A stretch of 64,000 nt of DNA from Nocardioides alkalitolerans (GCA_038184435.1 CP116227.1:434001-498000), one strand, 5' to 3'. Counted from the first letter of the stretch, positions 49,364 to 57,581 are shown. A program made the numbers and translations. The notes: generated by a model not told the origin, from the letters alone.

Positions 49364-50557
49364 TCACCTCCGGCGACGGAAGAAGCCCCCACGCTCCTCG
49401 CGCGGGTTCTGCGGGGTCGTTGCTTTCATCGTCGACGCCGGGGTGGGCGCCGCCGGGGTCCCGGACAACCGGGAGGCGAGCTGCTGGAACTCCGTGCTCG
49501 AGGCGTGGTCGGGCTTCGCCGCGACGATCGGGCGGCCGGCGTTGGTCGCCGCGGCGATCTCCACCGACGTGGCCACCTGCGCGGCGATCCGCAGGCCGAG
49601 GATCGCCTCGACCTTCTCCGCGCCGATCCCGACCTCGTCGTCCGCGCGGTTGAGGAGCAGGTGACGGTGGCCCTGGGCGATCCCGAGCGCGTCCATCGTC
49701 TCGAGGGCGACCTTGACGTTCTTCAGGGTCGGTACGTCGAGGGTCGCGACCATCACGCACTCGTCGACCTCGTCGAGCGCCGTCAGGGTCAGCTCGTCGA
49801 AGGCCGGCGCCGTGTCGATGACGACGAAGTCGAAGTTCTCGGCCAGCACGCGGAGCGTCCGCGCCACGAGCGTGGGCGTGATCCGGTCCCGCGCGTCGGG
49901 CGTGCTCGGCGCGGCCAGCACCATGAGCGAGTCCTCGTGGCGCGTGAGGATCGGCTCGAGCAGGTGGAAGTCGAGCACGTCCTCGCTGCCGATCGCGTGC
50001 TCGATGGAGTGCGACGGGAAGAGCTGCAGCGTGATGGCGACGTCCCCGAACGCGAGGTCGAGGTCGACCAGGCAGACCTGGCGCGCCCCCCGGTCGGCGA
50101 GCGCGAGCGCGAGGTTGACGGCCGCGGTCGTCTTGCCGACCCCGCCCTTGGGGGAGAAGCAGGCGACGATGCGGCCCTGGCGGGCGGCGCCGCCGGGTCC
50201 GCGCAGCGCGATCCAGAGCTGGTAGGCACGCTCGACGGCGCCGCTGACCGCCGCGAGGTCACGGGTCGGCACCACGTCGCGGACGCCGGCGTGCATCGCC
50301 TTCGTCAGCACGTCGGTGTCGACATGGTCGCGCACGACGACGACGCTCACCGTGGGACGGGTGAAGCGGAGGGTCTCGCACACCTCGAGCGCGACGGCGA
50401 AGTCGACGCCGGGGCCGATGACCGCGACGTACTCGTCGGGGCGGTTGTCGAGCCAGGCGGCGAGCTTCTCGGTGGTGTCCATCCCGTGGCCGCCCGGGGG
50501 CAGCGCGGTCAGCAGGTCACCGAGGACCGAGCTGTCGGGGTCGACGACGACGGGCAT
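49364..50557 (-). CDS. cpaE: CpaE/TadZ-like pilus localisation ATPase
   Basis: MinD/ParA-type protein that places the Tad pilus machine in the cell, 397 residues. An atypical receiver-like N-terminal domain (about 1-120) precedes the ATPase with the deviant Walker A SPKGGVGKTTAAVNLA (about residue 135), switch I region VCLVDLDLAFGDVAI and Walker B FDFVVIDTAPAFDE. The tail FFRRRR is basic. ATG 50557 has GAGGAG 3 nt upstream. It lies between cpaB and tadA. Confidence 0.92.
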   Translation of the reverse strand: MPVVVDPDSSVLGDLLTALPPGGHGMDTTEKLAAWLDNRPDEYVAVIGPGVDFAVALEVCETLRFTRPTVSVVVVRDHVDTDVLTKAMHAGVRDVVPTRDLAAVSGAVERAYQLWIALRGPGGAARQGRIVACFSPKGGVGKTTAAVNLALALADRGARQVCLVDLDLAFGDVAITLQLFPSHSIEHAIGSEDVLDFHLLEPILTRHEDSLMVLAAPSTPDARDRITPTLVARTLRVLAENFDFVVIDTAPAFDELTLTALDEVDECVMVATLDVPTLKNVKVALETMDALGIAQGHRHLLLNRADDEVGIGAEKVEAILGLRIAAQVATSVEIAAATNAGRPIVAAKPDHASSTEFQQLASRLSGTPAAPTPASTMKATTPQNPREERGGFFRRRR

Positions 50558-50596
50558 GGTCTCCTCGCTGGGGTCGGTCGGATGGGGGCGTGGTGC

Positions 50597-51331
50597 TCAG
50601 GGGGCGGTGATGTTGCCGAGCGAGACGGTCTGACCGCGCACGAGCTCGACACCGTCACCGCGCAGCACCAGGGACATCACGGCGTCCTGACCGATGGCGC
50701 TGGTGAGGTCCAGCGCCTCGTCGGGCGTGAGGGCGAGCGTGACGATCGTGTTCTCGACCGGGTCGGCGGAGCCATCGGTGGTGCCGTCCTGGGGGTCGGT
50801 CTCGTCGAGGCCGCCGGAGCTGCCCACGCCGAGCACCTGGGTGTCGGGGATGAGCACGATGCCCTCCCCGGTCTCGAGCACCGCGAGCAGTGCCACGTCG
50901 TCGCCCGGGTTCGCGAAGCCGGCCACGCGGCCGGCGTCGTCGAGCTCCACGGCCTGGGCGACGCGGCCCTCCGGCACCGGCAGCACCACGCCGGTGCGCA
51001 CCTCCTCGGCGAACTTCGCCGTGGTGATCTGCTCGCCGGGTGCGATGTCCATGGCCGCGAGCTGGCCGTCGAGCTGGCCGGCCGTCTCCACGGTCACGTA
51101 GCCCTCGAGCAGCTGCCCCTCGGGCACCTTCGCCCGGACGATCTTGCCGGTGTTGAGCGCGTCGTCGAAGGCCTCGCCGAGCTGGATCGGCTCGGCGGCC
51201 TTGTAGACCTCCACCGTGTCGTAGCGGGCGTCGGCGCGGGCGTCCGCGCCGCGGGCCCACAGGAAGACCAGCACGAGGCCGAGCGCGGCGACCACGGCCG
51301 CGACGATGAGGAGGACCCTGCGTCGATCCAT
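50597..51331 (-). CDS. cpaB: CpaB/RcpC Flp pilus assembly protein
   Basis: Periplasm-side pilus assembly factor with an SAF domain, 244 residues. MDRRRVLLIVAAVVAALGL is an N-terminal membrane anchor. The SAF domain (about 40-110) and a C-terminal beta domain with a Ser/Gly/Asp-rich insert (about 165-195) follow. ATG 51331 has AAAGGTG 9 nt upstream; a longer frame to 51463 lacks a start signal. It is the first gene of the tad operon. The region in front carries two palindromes (51462-51475 and 51492-51507). Confidence 0.88.
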   Translation of the reverse strand: MDRRRVLLIVAAVVAALGLVLVFLWARGADARADARYDTVEVYKAAEPIQLGEAFDDALNTGKIVRAKVPEGQLLEGYVTVETAGQLDGQLAAMDIAPGEQITTAKFAEEVRTGVVLPVPEGRVAQAVELDDAGRVAGFANPGDDVALLAVLETGEGIVLIPDTQVLGVGSSGGLDETDPQDGTTDGSADPVENTIVTLALTPDEALDLTSAIGQDAVMSLVLRGDGVELVRGQTVSLGNITAP

Positions 51332-51461
51332 CGCTGCTGCACCTTTCAGGCGTGACGTCCATCGGGGAACGACGAGCCTCCGGTGCCCAGCGCAACCAGC
51401 ACGCCGTCGACCGTCCCTCCCGATGCAGCACCCTGCACGATCGGCGGACCAGGAGCGGCGC

Positions 51462-51475
51462 AATCCGGACGGATT
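51462..51475. promoter_or_regulatory. Palindrome AATCCG-N2-CGGATT upstream of tad operon
   Basis: Perfect 6-bp arms with a 2-nt centre (14 bp), 131 bp upstream of cpaB and 16 bp from the dre-like palindrome. It may be a separate operator. The regulator is unknown. Confidence 0.4.
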
Positions 51476-51491
51476 CGCCCTAAGTGCACCT

Positions 51492-51507
51492 ACTGGTCTA
51501 GACCAGT
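51492..51507. promoter_or_regulatory. DasR-type (dre) palindrome upstream of tad operon
   Basis: ACTGGTCTAGACCAGT is a perfect 16-bp palindrome. It matches, at all but one position, the DasR-responsive element ACTGGTCTAGACCACT known from Streptomyces (GntR/HutC family, GlcNAc-linked). It has no loop, so it is not a terminator. It lies 161 bp upstream of cpaB and 80 bp past fadD, in a region where the only downstream start is the Tad operon. Confidence 0.7.
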
Positions 51508-51587
51508 CCGCTGACCTGGGACGATCCTGAGCCCTTTGCGGGAGCCTCTGGCCGATCTTGCAGTGGCCTTGAGGTCGGCCGGCCCGG

Positions 51588-53378
51588 TCAGGCGCCGTAC
51601 AGGGCGTCGACCTCCGCGCGGAACTCGCGCATCACCACGTTCCGCTTGAGCTTGAGGCTGGGGGTCAGCTGTCCCGCCTCCTCGGTCCAGTCGACGGGCA
51701 GGATCGTGAACTTGCGGATCGCCTCGGCCTTGGACACCGCCTGGTTGGCGTCGTCGACGGCGGACTCGATGGCGGCGACGAGGTCGGGGTCGTCGACGAG
51801 GTCGGCGATCGTCCCGGTCTTGCCGTGGGCGGCGGCCCAGGCCGGGAAGGACTCGGGGTCGATGGTGACGAGGGCGCCGATGAACGGCTGGCCGTCGCCG
51901 ACGACCATGCACTGCGACACGAGGTGGTGGGCGCGCAGGCGGTCCTCGAGCACGGCCGGGGCGACGTTCTTGCCGCCGGCCGTCACGATGATCTCCTTCT
52001 TGCGGCCCGTGATGCGCACGAACCCCTCGTCGTCGACCTCGCCGACGTCGCCCGTGCGGAACCAGCCGTCGGTGTCGAGCGCCTCCGCGGTGGCGTCGGG
52101 GTTGCCCCAATAGCCGCGGAACACCTGGCCGCCGCGGAAGTGCAGCTCGCCGTCGTCGGCGACGCGCACGCCCGTGCCCGGCAGGGGCCGCCCGACGGTG
52201 CCGATCTTGACCGCGTCGGACAGGTTCACGGTGACGGCGCCCGTCGTCTCGGTGAGGCCGTAGCCCTCGAGCACGACGAGCCCGATCCCGCGGTAGAAGT
52301 GCCCGAGGCGGTCGCCGAGCGGTGCGCCGCCCGACACGGCGTACCCGCAGCGGCCGCCGAGGGCGGTGCGGAGCTTCGCGTAGACCAGCTTGTCGAAGAC
52401 GGCGTGCTGCAGGCGCACCGCGAGCGAGGGGCGGCCGTGGTCGAGGCCCCGCGAGTACGCGATCGCGACGTCCGCGGCGCGGTCGAAGATCTTCCCCTTG
52501 CCGTCGGCGGCCGCGTTCTGGGACGCCGTGTTGTAGACCTTCTCGAACACCCGCGGCACCGCGAGGATGAAGGTCGGCTTGAAGACGCCGAAGTCCCGCA
52601 CGAGGTTCTTGATGTCGGCCGAGTGGCCCATCCGCGCCCGCGCCTTGACGGCGCCGACCTGGATGATCCGGGCGAACACGTGGGCCAGGGGGAGGAAGAG
52701 CAGGGTTGACGCCCCCTCCGCGAACAGCTCGTCGAGCTCGTCGACCGCCACGCCCAGCTCGAACATGAAGTTGCCGTGCGTGAGCTCGCAGCCCTTGGGG
52801 CGTCCGGTCGTGCCGGACGTGTAGATCAGCGTGGCCAGGTCGGCGGGCGTCGCCGCCGTGCGGCGCGCCTCCAGGTCGGCGTCGGAGACCTCGGCCCCCA
52901 GCGCCCCGAGCGTCGCGACGGCGCCGTCGTCGATGCCCCAGACGTGCTGCAGCGCGGGCGCCTCCGCGCGGGCGGCGGCCACGCGCTCGAGGTGCTCCGC
53001 GGTCTCGGCGAGCACCGCGACGGCGCCGGAGTCCGCGAGGATCCAGGAGATCTGCTCGGCCGAGGACGTCTCGTAGACGGGGACGCCGACCGCCCCCGCG
53101 AACCAGATCGCGTAGTCGAGCAGGGTCCACTCGTAGCGCGTCTTCGACAGCAGGGCGACCCGGTCGCCGGGAGCCACGCCGGCCGCGACGAGGCCCTTCG
53201 CGGCCGCGCGCACCTCCGCGAGGAACTCGCTCGCAGTGGTGTCGACCCAGCCGCCGCGCCCGTCGGGGCGGCTCAGCACGGGCGTGTCCGGAGCCTCGGC
53301 GGCGTTGCGGACGACGTCGTCCGTCAGGTTGCCCGTGGTCGGGATCTCGATGGTCAACGGGGTGGAGTACTCGCGCAC
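51588..53378 (-). CDS. Long-chain fatty acid-CoA ligase (FadD)
   Basis: Activates fatty acids to acyl-CoA via acyl-AMP, 596 residues. ANL-family motifs: LIYTSGTTGRPKG (P-loop), GYGLTETTGAVT, the hinge region GWFRTGDVGEVDDEGFVRITGRKKEIIVTAGGK in spaced form, and a C-terminal catalytic Lys segment (SLKLKRNVV). GTG 53378 follows a -10-like TAACGT by 7 nt on the minus strand. The order fadD-SRPBCC-ArsA matches Rv2187 (fadD15)-Rv2185c-Rv2184c of M. tuberculosis, so FadD15 is the nearest named relative I would suggest. Divergent from the SRPBCC gene. Confidence 0.92.
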   Translation of the reverse strand: MREYSTPLTIEIPTTGNLTDDVVRNAAEAPDTPVLSRPDGRGGWVDTTASEFLAEVRAAAKGLVAAGVAPGDRVALLSKTRYEWTLLDYAIWFAGAVGVPVYETSSAEQISWILADSGAVAVLAETAEHLERVAAARAEAPALQHVWGIDDGAVATLGALGAEVSDADLEARRTAATPADLATLIYTSGTTGRPKGCELTHGNFMFELGVAVDELDELFAEGASTLLFLPLAHVFARIIQVGAVKARARMGHSADIKNLVRDFGVFKPTFILAVPRVFEKVYNTASQNAAADGKGKIFDRAADVAIAYSRGLDHGRPSLAVRLQHAVFDKLVYAKLRTALGGRCGYAVSGGAPLGDRLGHFYRGIGLVVLEGYGLTETTGAVTVNLSDAVKIGTVGRPLPGTGVRVADDGELHFRGGQVFRGYWGNPDATAEALDTDGWFRTGDVGEVDDEGFVRITGRKKEIIVTAGGKNVAPAVLEDRLRAHHLVSQCMVVGDGQPFIGALVTIDPESFPAWAAAHGKTGTIADLVDDPDLVAAIESAVDDANQAVSKAEAIRKFTILPVDWTEEAGQLTPSLKLKRNVVMREFRAEVDALYGA

Positions 53379-53385
53379 GAGCCGC

Positions 53386-53391
53386 ACGTTA
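53386..53391 (-). promoter_or_regulatory. -10 box of leaderless fadD promoter
   Basis: TAACGT on the minus strand, 7 nt before GTG 53378. Confidence 0.45.
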
Positions 53392-53492
53392 CCGGCCCGC
53401 GGGCGGGCGGAGGTCGATCCGGTACGCTCGCCGGGCGTCGGCCGGCCCGGTCGAGACACCCAGGGGCAGTCCCCGAGCGCGCGGAGGTCGCA

Positions 53493-53936
53493 GTGGCAGA
53501 GCAGACGTCGTCCACGATCGTGATCGACGCCCCTCCCGCCGAGGTCATGGCCGTCATCGCCGATTTCCCGGCCTACCCGCAGTGGGCCACGGGCATGAAG
53601 AGCGTCGAGGTCGTCGAGCCCGGTGCCGCGGGGGAGCGGCCCCGCAAGGTGCGGTTCGTGCTCGACGTGGCGCCCATCAAGGACGAGTACACGCTGGCCT
53701 ACACGTGGCACGGCGACACCGAGGTCACGTGGGTGCTGGACCAGGGCGGGATCCTGCGCGCGCTCGACGGGGCCTACACGCTCCGCGACCTGGGCACCGG
53801 CTCCACCGAGGTCACCTACCGCCTCGCGCTCGAGGTCACCATCCCGCTCATCGGGATGCTGCGCCGGCGCGGCGAGAAGATCCTCATCGACACGGCCCTC
53901 AAGGGCCTCAAGAAGCGCGTCGAGGGTCTTGCCTGA
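53493..53936 (+). CDS. SRPBCC (START-like) lipid-binding protein
   Basis: 147 residues with the polyketide cyclase/START-like fold, a hydrophobic cavity for a lipid or other apolar ligand. Typical segments: IVIDAPPAEVMAVIADFPAYPQWATGMKSVEVV in spaced form, VTWVLDQGGILRALDGAYTL and LIGMLRRRGEKILIDTALKGLKKRVEG at the end. It is close to mycobacterial Rv2185c as I recall it. GTG 53493 has GGAGG 5 nt upstream. It overlaps the next ATPase gene by 8 bp. No catalytic residues are evident; ligand transfer is more likely than catalysis. Confidence 0.87.
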   Translation: MAEQTSSTIVIDAPPAEVMAVIADFPAYPQWATGMKSVEVVEPGAAGERPRKVRFVLDVAPIKDEYTLAYTWHGDTEVTWVLDQGGILRALDGAYTLRDLGTGSTEVTYRLALEVTIPLIGMLRRRGEKILIDTALKGLKKRVEGLA

Positions 53937-55143
53937 TCCACGCGTCCTCCTCCTCACGGGGAAGGGGGGCGTGGGCAAGTCGACCCTCGCGGCAGGAACG
54001 GCCGCCCTGGCCGCGCAACGGGGCCTGCGCACCCTCGTGCTGTCCACCGACGCGGCCCACTCCCTGGCGGACGCCTACGGCGTGCCGGTGGCCGCGGAGC
54101 CCACGGCGGTGGCCGACGGGCTGTGGGTGCAGCAGGTCGACGCCCAGCTGCGCTTCGAGCAGTCGTGGGCCGAGGTCCAGCGCTACCTGCTCTCCGTGCT
54201 CGACGTGGTCGGCGTCGACCGCGTCGCCGCCGAGGAGCTCACCGTCCTGCCCGGCGCCGAGGAGGTGCTCGCCCTCCTCGAGCTCCACCACCAGGCGCGC
54301 TCGGGCCGGTGGGACCTGCTCGTCGTCGACTGCGCCCCCACGGCCGAGACCCTGCGCCTGCTCGCGCTGCCGGAGGCGCTCGGGTGGTACATGCAGCGCA
54401 TCTTCCCGGCGCAGCGCACGCTCCTGCGGGCGTTCAAGCCCGTGCTGGGCCGCGCCGCCGGCGTACCGATGCCGGGGGACTCCGTGCTCGACGCGGTCGA
54501 GCGGCTGCACGCGGACCTGCGGGACGTGCGGGACCTGCTGACCGGCCCGACCGCCTCGGTGCGGGTGGTGCTCACGCCCGAGCGGGTGGTGCTCGCGGAG
54601 GCCCGGCGGGCCTACACGAACCTCTCGCTCTTCGGCTACCGCGTCGACGGTGTCGTGGCCAACCGCGTCTTCCCCGCCGACGGCGCCGACCCCTGGCGCG
54701 CCGGGTGGGTGACGGCCCAGGCCGAGGTGCTCGCCGAGACGGCCGCCTCGTTCGAGGGGCTGCCGCTGTGGCGCTCGGAGTACCGCACCGCCGAGCCCGT
54801 CGGGCCCGGTGAGCTGGCCGCCCTCGCGGCGGAGGTGTACGGCGCGGACGACCCCGTCGCGCCGCCGAGCGGCTCGGGGCCCTACACGGTCGAGCTCGCG
54901 GAGGGCCGCGGGGAGATCGGCCTCGCGCTGCCGCTGGTGGCCCGCAGGGACGTCGCCCTCGCCCGCAACGGCGACGAGCTGGTCGTGACGGTCGGGTCGT
55001 ATCGTCGGCTCCTGACGCTGCCTGCGGGCCTGGCCCGCATGCGGATCGCGGGCGCCCGGGTGGAGGACGGCCGGTTGCGCGTCCGCTTCGAGGAGCGGCC
55101 GGTGGAGCGATCGGGAGAGCGGTCGGGAGAGAAGGTCACGTGA
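53929..55143 (+). CDS. ArsA/Get3-like ATPase with C-terminal HSP20-like domain
   Basis: Single-unit ArsA-type ATPase, 404 residues. Deviant Walker A LTGKGGVGKSTLAA (about 8-20), switch I STDAAHSLADAYG and switch II VVDCAPTAETLRLLALP are clear. A C-terminal beta domain (about 325-390; YTVELAEGRGEIGLALPL) fits the ArsA HSP20-like domain found in actinobacteria. There is no arsB or arsR nearby, so arsenite export is unlikely. Handling of membrane proteins or lipids fits the SRPBCC, fadD and plsC neighbours better. The start TTG 53929 opens the conserved region with GAGGG just upstream. Matches Rv2184c in position. Confidence 0.85.
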   Translation: MPDPRVLLLTGKGGVGKSTLAAGTAALAAQRGLRTLVLSTDAAHSLADAYGVPVAAEPTAVADGLWVQQVDAQLRFEQSWAEVQRYLLSVLDVVGVDRVAAEELTVLPGAEEVLALLELHHQARSGRWDLLVVDCAPTAETLRLLALPEALGWYMQRIFPAQRTLLRAFKPVLGRAAGVPMPGDSVLDAVERLHADLRDVRDLLTGPTASVRVVLTPERVVLAEARRAYTNLSLFGYRVDGVVANRVFPADGADPWRAGWVTAQAEVLAETAASFEGLPLWRSEYRTAEPVGPGELAALAAEVYGADDPVAPPSGSGPYTVELAEGRGEIGLALPLVARRDVALARNGDELVVTVGSYRRLLTLPAGLARMRIAGARVEDGRLRVRFEERPVERSGERSGEKVT

Positions 55144-55622
55144 GCGCGGCGGACGGCAGGGGCGAGCAGGAGCAGGTCGGCTCGGTGGGCGAGGAGGCCG
55201 CCAAGCTGATCGGCGCGCTCGCGGACTGGGCGAGGGAGCACGGCGGCGACCTCGGGCACGGTGTCGCCGACGCGGCCTCCGGTGCGACGTCGGCCGCCGC
55301 CGCGGGGGCTGCCGGTGCGGCGTCGGCGGTGGACGAGCACCTCGCGACCGGTGCCCCGGAGTGCACCTACTGCCCGTTCTGCCGCGGCGTCCACCTGCTC
55401 CGCGAGTGCGCCCCCGAGGTGCGCGACCACCTCGCGTCGGCGGCTGCCTCGCTGATGCAGGCCGCTGCCGGGCTGCTCGCTGCGGCCAGCGCCCCGCCCC
55501 GCACGGACCGGCCGACCGGCCCGCAGCGCGCGGACGGCGTGGAACGGATCGACCTCGACCTCGACCCCGACGACTCCGACGACGAGGAGCCCTTCGGGTT
55601 CCGGCAGGGGAGCCCCTCATGA
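55140..55622 (+). CDS. Conserved actinobacterial Cys-rich protein (DUF5304-like)
   Basis: 160 residues, function unknown. An N-terminal Ala/Gly-rich helical part (about 15-70) precedes ECTYCPFCRGVHLLRECAPE, with four Cys and a His that could bind zinc, then a helix and an acidic tail (LDLDPDDSDDEEPFGF). GTG 55140 overlaps the ArsA stop and its own stop overlaps the ROK gene (ATGA), so it is tied to both. Similar proteins lie next to ArsA and glucokinase genes in Streptomyces and others. The DUF number is from memory. Confidence 0.75.
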   Translation: MSAADGRGEQEQVGSVGEEAAKLIGALADWAREHGGDLGHGVADAASGATSAAAAGAAGAASAVDEHLATGAPECTYCPFCRGVHLLRECAPEVRDHLASAAASLMQAAAGLLAAASAPPRTDRPTGPQRADGVERIDLDLDPDDSDDEEPFGFRQGSPS

Positions 55623-56560
55623 GCCTGGCCTGCGGCATCGACATCGGCGGCACGAAGATCGCGGGCGGCGTCGTCGACGACGACGGCACCATCCTCGCGC
55701 GGCTCCGCGCGGAGTCGCCGGCGACGAGCAGCGCCGCCATCGCCGACACGGTGGTGGGCCTCGTGCGCGAGCTGTCGCGCGAGCACCCCGTCGACCGGGT
55801 CGGGGTGGGTGCGGCCGGCTTCATCGACGCCGCGCGCTCGACGGTGCTGTTCGCGCCCAACCTGGCGTGGCGCGACGAGCCCCTCGGTGCAGAGCTGGCG
55901 ACGCGGCTGGGGTTGCCCGTCGTCATCGAGAACGACGCCAACGCCGCTGCGTGGGGCGAGTTCGCCTTCGGCGCCGGACGCCACCACGCCTCCGACCTCC
56001 TGCTCGTCACGGTCGGCACGGGCGTGGGCGGCGGGATCGTCGCCGACGGGGCGCTGCGCCGCGGGGCGTTCGGCATCGCGGCCGAGATCGGCCACCTCCG
56101 CGTCGTGCACGGCGGACGGCTCTGCGGGTGCGGCAACCACGGGTGCTGGGAGCAGTACGCGAGCGGGTCCGCCCTCGTCCGCTGTGCCCGCGAGGAGGCC
56201 CGCGGCTCGCTCCTCGCGCGGGCGCTCGTCGACCGCGCCGGTGGCGACGTCGACGCGATCACGGGCCCGATGATCACCGAGCTGGCCGCGGCGGGCGACC
56301 CGTTCTGCGTCGAGCAGCTCGCCGACCTCGGCCGCTGGTTGGGGGAGGGCATCTCCTCCCTCGTCGCCGTGCTCGACCCGGGCGTCGTGGTGGTCGGCGG
56401 CGGCGTCTCCGCCGCCGGCGACCTCCTCATGGACAGCCTGCGCGAGACCTTCCTCCGCACCCTCAGTGGTCGCGGTCACCGCCCGGCGCCGGAGATCCGG
56501 CTCGCCGAGCTGGGCAACGACGCCGGGATGATCGGCGCCGCCGACCTGGCGCGGCGGTGA
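55619..56560 (+). CDS. ROK-family glucokinase
   Basis: Sugar kinase that makes glucose 6-phosphate or a related product, 313 residues. Phosphate-binding IDIGGTKIAGGVV at the N terminus, catalytic Asp in IENDANAAAWGE, and the ROK zinc motif CGCGNHGCWEQYASG with a His in AAEIGHLRVVHGG. It resembles Streptomyces GlkA. ATG 55619 overlaps the upstream stop by 4 bp. A second ROK kinase follows after 7 bp, a tandem pair that is probably an old duplication. The exact sugar is not proven: glucose is likely for this copy, but N-acetylglucosamine or another sugar is possible. Confidence 0.87.
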   Translation: MSLACGIDIGGTKIAGGVVDDDGTILARLRAESPATSSAAIADTVVGLVRELSREHPVDRVGVGAAGFIDAARSTVLFAPNLAWRDEPLGAELATRLGLPVVIENDANAAAWGEFAFGAGRHHASDLLLVTVGTGVGGGIVADGALRRGAFGIAAEIGHLRVVHGGRLCGCGNHGCWEQYASGSALVRCAREEARGSLLARALVDRAGGDVDAITGPMITELAAAGDPFCVEQLADLGRWLGEGISSLVAVLDPGVVVVGGGVSAAGDLLMDSLRETFLRTLSGRGHRPAPEIRLAELGNDAGMIGAADLARR

Positions 56561-56567
56561 CCCGGAG

Positions 56568-57578
56568 GTGAGCGAGCCCCGCCCCGTCCGGGTCGGCGTC
56601 GACGTCGGCGGCACGAAGATCCTCGCCGGGGTGGTCGACGCCGACGGCGTCGTGCAGGACGTGGCCGTGCGCCGCACCCCCGGCCGCACGAGCTCGGTGC
56701 TGCTCCTCGAGAGCACCGTCGCGGAGGCCGTCGAGGAGGTCGTCGACGGCCGCCCCGTGGTGGCCGTGGGCCTGGCCGCCGCGGGCTTCGTCGACGGCGC
56801 GGGGGAGCGGGTCATGTTCGCCCCGCACCTGCCGTGGCGCGGCGAGGCGGTACGCCGCCGGCTCGAGACCACCCTCGGTGCCCCGGTGCTGCTCGACAAC
56901 GACGCGAACGCCGCCGGCTGGGCCGAGCACCGGTACGGCGCGGCCCGCGGCGCGTCCCTGTCCCTCACCGTCACCGTCGGGACGGGGATCGGCGGCGCCG
57001 TCGTGCTGGGGGGCGACGGGGCCGACGGGGCCGACGGGGGAGAGCCCCGGCTGCTCCGCGGGCGCAACGGCATGGCCGGCGAGTTCGGCCACCAGCAGGT
57101 CGTGCCGGACGGCGTCGCCTGCGAGTGCGGCGGTCGGGGGTGCTGGGAGCAGTACGCCTCGGGCAACGCCCTCGTCGCGTTCGCCCGCGCCCGGGTGGGG
57201 CGCGAGCCGACGGTGCTCGACGACTGGTGCGGGGGCGTCCCCGACCGGCTCACGGGCCCGATGGTCACGGACGCCGCCGCGGCGGGGGACCTGGTCGCCC
57301 TGCAGGCCTTCGGCCACGTGGGCGACTGGTTGGGGGTCGGCATCGCCAACCTGGTCGCCTCGCTGGACCCCGAGGTCGTCGTCGTCGGGGGCGGCGTCAG
57401 CGCCGTCGGCGATCTGCTGCTCGACCCGGCGCGCGCCGCCCTCGGGCGCTCGCTGGTGGGGGCGCCGCACCGCGTCGTACCCCTGCTGCGGCCGGCCGAG
57501 CTGGGGCCCGAGGCGGCGATCGTCGGCGCGGCCACCCTCGCCGCCGCGCGATTCGGCGGCCCTGCGGCGGCTCGTTAG
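56568..57578 (+). CDS. Second ROK-family sugar kinase
   Basis: 336 residues, paralogous to the preceding kinase. GVDVGGTKILAGVV, catalytic Asp in LDNDANAAGWAE and zinc motif CECGGRGCWEQYASG with EFGHQQVV are all intact, so it should be active. A Gly/Asp-rich insert (about 148-165) with a 9-bp repeat is absent from the first copy. GTG 56568 lies 7 bp after the first kinase, with GGAG touching the start codon, which is a poor spacing; read-through coupling is likely. The substrate may differ from the first kinase. Confidence 0.85.
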   Translation: MSEPRPVRVGVDVGGTKILAGVVDADGVVQDVAVRRTPGRTSSVLLLESTVAEAVEEVVDGRPVVAVGLAAAGFVDGAGERVMFAPHLPWRGEAVRRRLETTLGAPVLLDNDANAAGWAEHRYGAARGASLSLTVTVGTGIGGAVVLGGDGADGADGGEPRLLRGRNGMAGEFGHQQVVPDGVACECGGRGCWEQYASGNALVAFARARVGREPTVLDDWCGGVPDRLTGPMVTDAAAAGDLVALQAFGHVGDWLGVGIANLVASLDPEVVVVGGGVSAVGDLLLDPARAALGRSLVGAPHRVVPLLRPAELGPEAAIVGAATLAAARFGGPAAAR

Positions 57579-57581
57579 ACT
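57576..57581 (+). promoter_or_regulatory. Possible -10 box for SGNH hydrolase gene
   Basis: TAGACT overlapping the end of the second ROK gene, 64 nt before ATG 57646. A hairpin (57589-57596 with 57608-57615) would open the transcript. Confidence 0.35.

Noticed and set aside
51541..51587. GGCCGA...TCGGCC stem as fadD terminator
   Set aside because: Only 6-bp arms with a 19-nt loop, so it is too weak to list.
53929..55143. Arsenite efflux ATPase function
   Set aside because: The ATPase is ArsA-like, but no arsB, arsR or arsC is near, and the C-terminal HSP20-like domain marks a different subgroup.
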